From an uncultured Oscillospiraceae bacterium (lineage in GTDB: Bacteria; Bacillota; Clostridia; Oscillospirales; Acutalibacteraceae), in NCBI GenBank assembly GCA_902492895.1, contig CABUNG010000003.1, positions 1-64,000 of the forward strand: DNA of 64,000 bases, in the 5' to 3' direction. This document shows, piece after piece, positions 59,603 to 64,000 of the stretch. Below the pieces are notes generated by a model. The model searched no databases. It worked only from the letters and a program-made list of their open reading frames with translations, and had not been told where the DNA came from. Numbering within the stretch: position 1 is the first letter of the stretch; every line of letters starts with the position of its first letter. The translations under genes were made by a program, and so were the position numbers.

Positions 59603-59640
59603 AAAAAACCCGGCGTATCGACCGATACGCCGGGTTTTTT
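59603..59640. terminator. Terminator after metQ
   Basis: AACCCGGCGTATC (59607-59619) pairs with GATACGCCGGGTT (59624-59636), with A-runs before and T-runs after. From 59,641 to 59,811 no gene is seen; CATATATATA and CATATGAA motifs there could be a sporulation-sigma promoter but are not conclusive. Confidence 0.92.
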
Positions 59641-59811
59641 TATCCTGTCGGGCTGCCTGCTCGATGCCTCTTTTTCAACAATGGCGGATAGGCTTGCCGC
59701 CGGAATTCAAGCGGCTGACGTCCATCATGCAAGGTTTTGTCCCTTGGCGGCTCATGTTTGCCGCCGGACGCGCATATATATAAACCATTCATATGAAAGG
59801 CGTGATAGCTG

Positions 59812-60708
59812 ATGAACTCCAATCAGAGCCTACAGGACATGATGGAACGATACCGGCAGGAGATGATGCAGCTCCGGAACCGCAGCACCCTGCCTCCGGA
59901 ACCGAAAGAGGAGGCGCCCCGGTTTCCGATAAACGCCGAGCAGGCGGACGCCATGCAGGAGAACGGCGGCGTGGAGTATGTTCCCGCCGTTCCCATGCCG
60001 CTTGTGACCGAAGAGCCGGAGCCCGCCCCCACGCCTCCGGCTCAGCCGGCCTCCCCGCGAACGCCCCTCCCCTTCACGCCGCCCGAAACCGTGGACGATC
60101 TGCCCATGCGGAACAATCCTCCGGCCGTAACAGAAGAACCGGACGAACCCGCGTATTTCATACCCGGCGAGGGAACCCCGGCTATGGATCTTGAGGAGCC
60201 CGCTGGCGATGTCAACGAACAGCTGCGTGAAGAGATGATGGAAGGTATGCTTCCAAACGGCAGCGAAATGGACATCACGGGAAACGCCCCGGATCTTATC
60301 CCCATCGAGACCACCTATCCGCCCGAAGACGATCTCGCCACCCTGCAGGTACGGGTTTACACGGCCCGCGGTGCGGTTCCTATCCAGAACGCCGTGGTCA
60401 CCATCACCGGGAAAAATCCCGATAACGACCTGCAGTATGTCGCGCTGACGGATGAAAACGGCTTCAGCCCTCCTGTTGTTCTTCCGGCGGTGGACCGGAA
60501 GCTCACGCTCCAGCCGTCTGAAAACATTCCGGTGACCACCTATGACGTTCTGGTCGTCGCACCGGGCTATTTCCGGGTGCGCAACCGGAATGTGCCGGTC
60601 TACGGCGGCACCTCCGCCGTCCAGCCGGTCGAACTGATCCCTCTTCCCGAACTGACCGACGGCACCGAAGAACAGACCTTCTACGGTTCGGGACCGCAGG
60701 ATCTGTAA
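59812..60708 (+). CDS. Pro/Glu-rich protein with C-terminal carboxypeptidase-regulatory-like beta domain
   Basis: The 298-residue protein has no signal peptide. Residues 1-30 form a charged helix (SLQDMMERYRQEMMQLRNR), and 30-165 are low complexity, rich in Pro, Glu and Thr. Residues about 175-275 look like a beta-sandwich of the carboxypeptidase-regulatory type (LQVRVYTARGAVPIQNAVVTI ... YDVLVVAPGYFRVRNRNVPV). It heads an operon of peptidoglycan-binding proteins. A scaffold or spore-envelope role is plausible but unproven. AAAGG lies 11 bases upstream of the ATG. Confidence 0.8.
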   Translation: MNSNQSLQDMMERYRQEMMQLRNRSTLPPEPKEEAPRFPINAEQADAMQENGGVEYVPAVPMPLVTEEPEPAPTPPAQPASPRTPLPFTPPETVDDLPMRNNPPAVTEEPDEPAYFIPGEGTPAMDLEEPAGDVNEQLREEMMEGMLPNGSEMDITGNAPDLIPIETTYPPEDDLATLQVRVYTARGAVPIQNAVVTITGKNPDNDLQYVALTDENGFSPPVVLPAVDRKLTLQPSENIPVTTYDVLVVAPGYFRVRNRNVPVYGGTSAVQPVELIPLPELTDGTEEQTFYGSGPQDL

Positions 60709-60727
60709 TGCGAAAGGAGGCATTCCC

Positions 60728-62140
60728 GTGACGGGAGAACCCTATATTCCGGAGACCATTACCGTCCATTTGGGCTCGCCGGACTCAAACGCGCAGAATG
60801 TCACCGTCTCCTTTCCGGACTATATCAAAAACGTCGCATCCAGTGAAATCTATCCCACCTGGCCGGAAAACGCGATCCGCGCCAATATTTACGCTCAGAT
60901 CTCCTACGCCCTCAACCGCGTATACACCGAATGGTACCGCAGCAAGGGATACGATTTCGACATCACGAATTCCACCCGCTACGATCAGGCCTATGTCCAA
61001 AACCGGGATATCTACGACAATATCAGCGATATCGTGGATGAAATCTTCAACAACTATGTCCGCAAGCAGGGCAGCGTGGAACCGTATTTCACCCAGTATT
61101 GCAACGGCACCACCGTCACCTGCGACGGCCTGTCTCAATGGGGCACCGTCCCCCTGGCCGAACAGGGGTACACCCCCTACCAGATCTTGACCAATTACTA
61201 TGGAGACGATATCGAAATCGTCACCAACGCGCCCGTACGGATCAATGCGCCGTCCTATCCCGGCGTCCCCCTGCGGATCGGGGACGCGGGCAACGACGTC
61301 CGCACCAAGCAGATTCAGCTCAACCGCATCTCCAACAACTATCCGAGCATTCCTAAAATCTATCCCGTGGACGGGGTGTTCGGACAGGAGACGGAGGATG
61401 CGGTCAAGGAATTTCAGCGGATTTTCAAGCTCACGCCCGACGGCATCATCGGCAAGCAGACCTGGTACCGGATCGCCTATCTTTACACGAGCGTCAAGCG
61501 GCTGACCGAGCTGGACAGCGAGGGAATCCCGTTTGAGGACATCGCACTGCAGTATTCCACCCTGCTGCGGTACGGCGATACCGGCGACGAAGTGCGGGTC
61601 ATTCAGTATTTTCTCGCCGTCATCGCGGATTTCTACGAAACCGTTCCGTCCGTCGACGTCACCGGTGTCTTCGACGACCAGACCCGGGACGCCGTCGTCG
61701 CCTTTCAGAGAACCTTTGGCCTCGATCCGGACGGCGTGGTCGGCCGCCTGACCTGGCAGGATATGTACCGCGCTTACCGCGGCATCATCGACAGCATGGA
61801 ACCGAGCGACATCCGCGTCGCTCTCTATCCCGGCACTGTGCTCCGCCTCGGTTCCCAGGGGGAGTATGTCAGCATCCTGCAGGAATATCTGAGTTATATC
61901 GCCCAGAGTTTCCCCGAAATTCCGGAAGTGCCCGTAACCGGGGTTTTCGGAAATCAGACACAGGCCGCCGTCATCGCGTATCAAAATCTAATCGGCCTGG
62001 AACCGAGCGGCAACGTCGGCGCGCTGACCTGGAACAGCATCGCCAGCCTTTACGGCGATCTGCGCTTCGGATTCGACAAACAGCCGGGTCAGGATCCCGG
62101 CTATACCATCCCGGCCGTCACCGCAGAAGCGCAGTCCTAA
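60728..62140 (+). CDS. SpoIID-like protein with three peptidoglycan-binding repeats
   Basis: The 470-residue protein starts from GTG with AAAGGAGG upstream. Residues 5-170 resemble a SpoIID/LytB lytic domain: YIKNVASSEIYPTWPENAIRA holds the candidate catalytic Glu40, followed by SYALNRVY. Three PG_binding_1 repeats follow at about 182-249, 280-346 and 375-441, each with LR-x-G-x2-G-x2-V at the start and a G-x-V/IG-x2-TW end. SpoIID cleaves glycan strands during engulfment, but true SpoIID has a membrane anchor, and none is visible here. It is 20 bases after the preceding gene. A role in cortex or coat assembly is inferred. Confidence 0.8.
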   Translation: MTGEPYIPETITVHLGSPDSNAQNVTVSFPDYIKNVASSEIYPTWPENAIRANIYAQISYALNRVYTEWYRSKGYDFDITNSTRYDQAYVQNRDIYDNISDIVDEIFNNYVRKQGSVEPYFTQYCNGTTVTCDGLSQWGTVPLAEQGYTPYQILTNYYGDDIEIVTNAPVRINAPSYPGVPLRIGDAGNDVRTKQIQLNRISNNYPSIPKIYPVDGVFGQETEDAVKEFQRIFKLTPDGIIGKQTWYRIAYLYTSVKRLTELDSEGIPFEDIALQYSTLLRYGDTGDEVRVIQYFLAVIADFYETVPSVDVTGVFDDQTRDAVVAFQRTFGLDPDGVVGRLTWQDMYRAYRGIIDSMEPSDIRVALYPGTVLRLGSQGEYVSILQEYLSYIAQSFPEIPEVPVTGVFGNQTQAAVIAYQNLIGLEPSGNVGALTWNSIASLYGDLRFGFDKQPGQDPGYTIPAVTAEAQS

Positions 62141-62174
62141 CCGTTCAGAACCCATAGAAAGGCAGGAACAGCCT

Positions 62175-62693
62175 ATGGCCTATACAGACGAGGACAGACG
62201 CAACCATATCCGGGAGGTGCAGGAATACCTGCGCGCCATTTCCTTCTTTGACAAACGCATACCGCCGATCGGCGTGGACGGCTTCTTCGGTCCGGAAACC
62301 GAAGAAGCCGTGGCCGCCTATCAGCGGGCCCGCGGCCTGCGTGAAACCGGCGCGGTCGATAAAGAAACCTGGAACTATCTGGTGACGGAATACCGGATCA
62401 TCCAGGATCTGCAGGCACCCGCGCGAAGCATCAGCCCCTTTCCCTCCGTCAGTTATGTCATCCGCCCAGGCGATGAGGGGAACCTGGTGGTCATTCTGCA
62501 GGTCGTACTCGACGAGCTGGGAAAACAGTACCCCAACCTGCCGCGCCTCCCCATCACCGGACAATACGACACCCAGACCACCGAAGCGGTGAAGACCTTT
62601 CAGAACGTCTCCGGACGGGAACCGACCGGAGAGGTGGCTAAGGCCGACTGGGATAAACTCGCCGATGTGTTCAATGCCCGCACCTCACCGTGA
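62175..62693 (+). CDS. Protein with two peptidoglycan-binding repeats
   Basis: The 172-residue protein has no signal peptide and consists of two PG_binding_1 modules (about 12-69 and 95-161): VDGFFGPETEEAVAAYQRARG and ITGQYDTQTTEAVKTFQNVSG. The spacing of Trp and Gly residues matches the repeats in the gene before it, from which it may derive. It is the third gene of the operon, 35 bases after the SpoIID-like gene; GAAAGG lies upstream. Confidence 0.85.
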   Translation: MAYTDEDRRNHIREVQEYLRAISFFDKRIPPIGVDGFFGPETEEAVAAYQRARGLRETGAVDKETWNYLVTEYRIIQDLQAPARSISPFPSVSYVIRPGDEGNLVVILQVVLDELGKQYPNLPRLPITGQYDTQTTEAVKTFQNVSGREPTGEVAKADWDKLADVFNARTSP

Positions 62694-62792
62694 TCCGGAT
62701 CCGTTCATGCCGCTTTGCGAAACGGATCTTACCTTTAAAACTTATATTATAGAATAAAAAAGCTCGGACATTTCAAACAGGAGAGTGGTTGC

Positions 62793-64000
62793 GTGAAAAA
62801 AGCCACTTTTATTAAAAACGCCTTCATCCTCACCGCCACCTCCCTGTTGCTGCGGACGATCGGGATATTTTTCCGTATCTATATGTCCAACAAGGTCGGC
62901 GCCGAAGGTATGGGCTTATACCAGCTGATTTTCTCCATCTACGTTCTCGGATCGACCTTTGCGACATCCGGCATTTCCACCGCCGTCACCCGCCTGATTG
63001 CGGACGAATTGGTCTGCGGCACCCCCAAATCGGTGCGGCACATTCTGCACCGCGCCATCGCGCTCAGCCTGATTATCGGCATCGCCTCCACGCTCTTGAT
63101 CTTCTTCGGCGCGGATATGATCAGTGCCTATTGGATCAAGGATATGCGGGCGGTGCCGGCCCTGAAGATTCTCTGTTTCAGTCTGCCCTCCATGGGCGTT
63201 TCCTCCTGTCTGCGCGGGTATTTCATCGCCCGCCGCAAGGTCGGCAGCCCCTCGAGGGCACAAATTCTCGAGCAGGCCGTCCGCATCGCGGTGGTCATGC
63301 TTCTCATCGACCGCTTCGCCGCCATGGGCATCTCCTATGCCTGCATGGCCGTCATGATCGGTGATACGATCGCGGAATTTGCTTCCTGCGGGCATATGGC
63401 CCTCGGGTATTTCCTGGACCGGAAGAAGCTGAAAAGCGAGACGTTTGCCACCCCCGTCAAGAAGCCTTCTTATCCGGTCGTCCGGCGGATCCTGTCCATT
63501 TCCGCCCCGATCACGGCCGGGCGTTACCTCAATTCGGTCCTGCGGACGATCGAGAACATCCTCGTCCCCAACTGTCTGGCCAAATATACGGCGTCCAAGG
63601 AAACCGGGCTGGCGCAGTTCGGCATGCTCAAGGGCATGGCGATGCCGCTCATCTTTTTTCCCGCCTCGTTCCTCAACGCCCTCTCGACCCTCCTGGTGCC
63701 CGAAATCTCCTCCGCTGCGGCGCTGGGGCATAAAGGAACAGTGAACCGGGCGGTCAAACACACCCTGCACATCACGCTGCTCGCCTCCATTCTCATCAGC
63801 GGCGTGTTCGCCGTATTCGCCAAAGAATTCGGCGTGATTCTGTACGGCAGCGAAGAAGTGGGCTTTTATCTGCAGGTGCTGGCTCCCCTGACCCCGATTA
63901 TGTACCTGGAAAGCGTTGTGGACGGCATTCTGAAGGGTCTGAATCAGCAGGTCAGTTCCTTGAAATACAGCGTCGCCGATTCTGCCCTGCGCATTGTTCT
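62793..64000 (+). CDS. SpoVB-like lipid II flippase family protein, N-terminal part
   Basis: A GTG-initiated frame (MKKATFIKNAFILTATSLLLR) runs to the window end without a stop; 402 residues are visible. It is a MATE/MOP-family membrane protein with repeated hydrophobic helices. Segments such as IGIFFRIYMSNKVGAEGMGL and LRGYFIARRKVGSPSRAQI are typical of SpoVB/YtgP proteins. SpoVB is needed for spore cortex synthesis, probably by flipping lipid-linked precursor. AGGAGAG precedes the start. A 99-base gap from the PG-binding gene has no strong terminator, so it may be co-transcribed. Confidence 0.88.
   Translation, partial: MKKATFIKNAFILTATSLLLRTIGIFFRIYMSNKVGAEGMGLYQLIFSIYVLGSTFATSGISTAVTRLIADELVCGTPKSVRHILHRAIALSLIIGIASTLLIFFGADMISAYWIKDMRAVPALKILCFSLPSMGVSSCLRGYFIARRKVGSPSRAQILEQAVRIAVVMLLIDRFAAMGISYACMAVMIGDTIAEFASCGHMALGYFLDRKKLKSETFATPVKKPSYPVVRRILSISAPITAGRYLNSVLRTIENILVPNCLAKYTASKETGLAQFGMLKGMAMPLIFFPASFLNALSTLLVPEISSAAALGHKGTVNRAVKHTLHITLLASILISGVFAVFAKEFGVILYGSEEVGFYLQVLAPLTPIMYLESVVDGILKGLNQQVSSLKYSVADSALRIV

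Noticed and set aside
1..64000. tRNA, rRNA and CRISPR arrays
   Set aside because: None was recognised while reading both strands, but no covariance or repeat search could be run, so small RNAs could be missed.

Overview
The window reads as chromosomal DNA of a GC-rich, endospore-forming Firmicute, most likely a clostridium. The evidence is a spoIVA gene next to a SipL-type (DUF3794 plus LysM) gene, a SpoIVFA/SpoIVFB-like pair, a SpoVB-like flippase, two T-box leaders, sigma-A style promoters with 17-base spacers, and strong Shine-Dalgarno sequences. The family Oscillospiraceae or a relative is a guess. No rRNA, tRNA, CRISPR array or insertion sequence was recognised by eye.

Layout. 1-5.8 kb: the end of a RodA/FtsW-type gene, then minus-strand metabolic genes (HAD hydrolase, phosphoribosyltransferase-like protein, lactaldehyde reductase, O-acetylhomoserine sulfhydrylase, aldose epimerase). 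5.9-11.5 kb: a tryptophan T-box controls an ABC transporter of the TrpXYZ type, a PfkB sugar kinase and a TrpB2-type tryptophan synthase beta chain. 11.7-12.75 kb: an unrecognised protein. 12.8-19.4 kb: a small phage-derived island. It has a CI/LexA-like repressor and an orphan DNA methylase on one strand. On the other strand are a small terminase-like gene, a large-terminase ORF fused in frame to a tail-type structural protein, and small tail/holin-like genes. The control region has divergent promoters, repeated operators and an early terminator.

19.6-31.1 kb: a PfkB hexose-phosphate kinase, then a complete type IV pilus operon running leftwards (pilA, pilD, pilC, pilM, pilN, pilO, three prepilin/minor-pilin genes, pilB, pilT). 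One minor pilin carries two CBM5/12-like modules. 31.3-35.9 kb: sporulation block (SpoIVFB-like and SpoIVFA-like proteins, SpoIVA, SipL-like). 36-39.8 kb: two tandem DUF4838 lipoproteins. 40-49.1 kb: kdpFABC, an unknown gene, then kdpDE; next come a radical SAM SPL-like gene, a split AraC/GyrI-type regulator, an AraC regulator and a divergent Gfo/Idh/MocA oxidoreductase.

53.1-53.8 kb: an AT-rich patch carrying a small secreted protein, bracketed by two near-matching terminators. 53.8-56.4 kb: feoAB behind a promoter with an inverted repeat. 56.5-59.6 kb: an AbrB-type regulator, then a T-box (probably methionine) and metNIQ. 59.8-64 kb: a probable spore or cell-wall operon: a protein with a C-terminal beta domain, a SpoIID-like protein with three peptidoglycan-binding repeats, a protein with two such repeats, and a SpoVB-like flippase cut by the window end.

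The best candidates for something undescribed are the miniature phage island with its terminase-tail fusion, the carbohydrate-binding minor pilin, the extra gene inside the kdp operon, and the SpoIID/peptidoglycan-binding operon. Identifications rest on motifs and remembered families; no database search was run.
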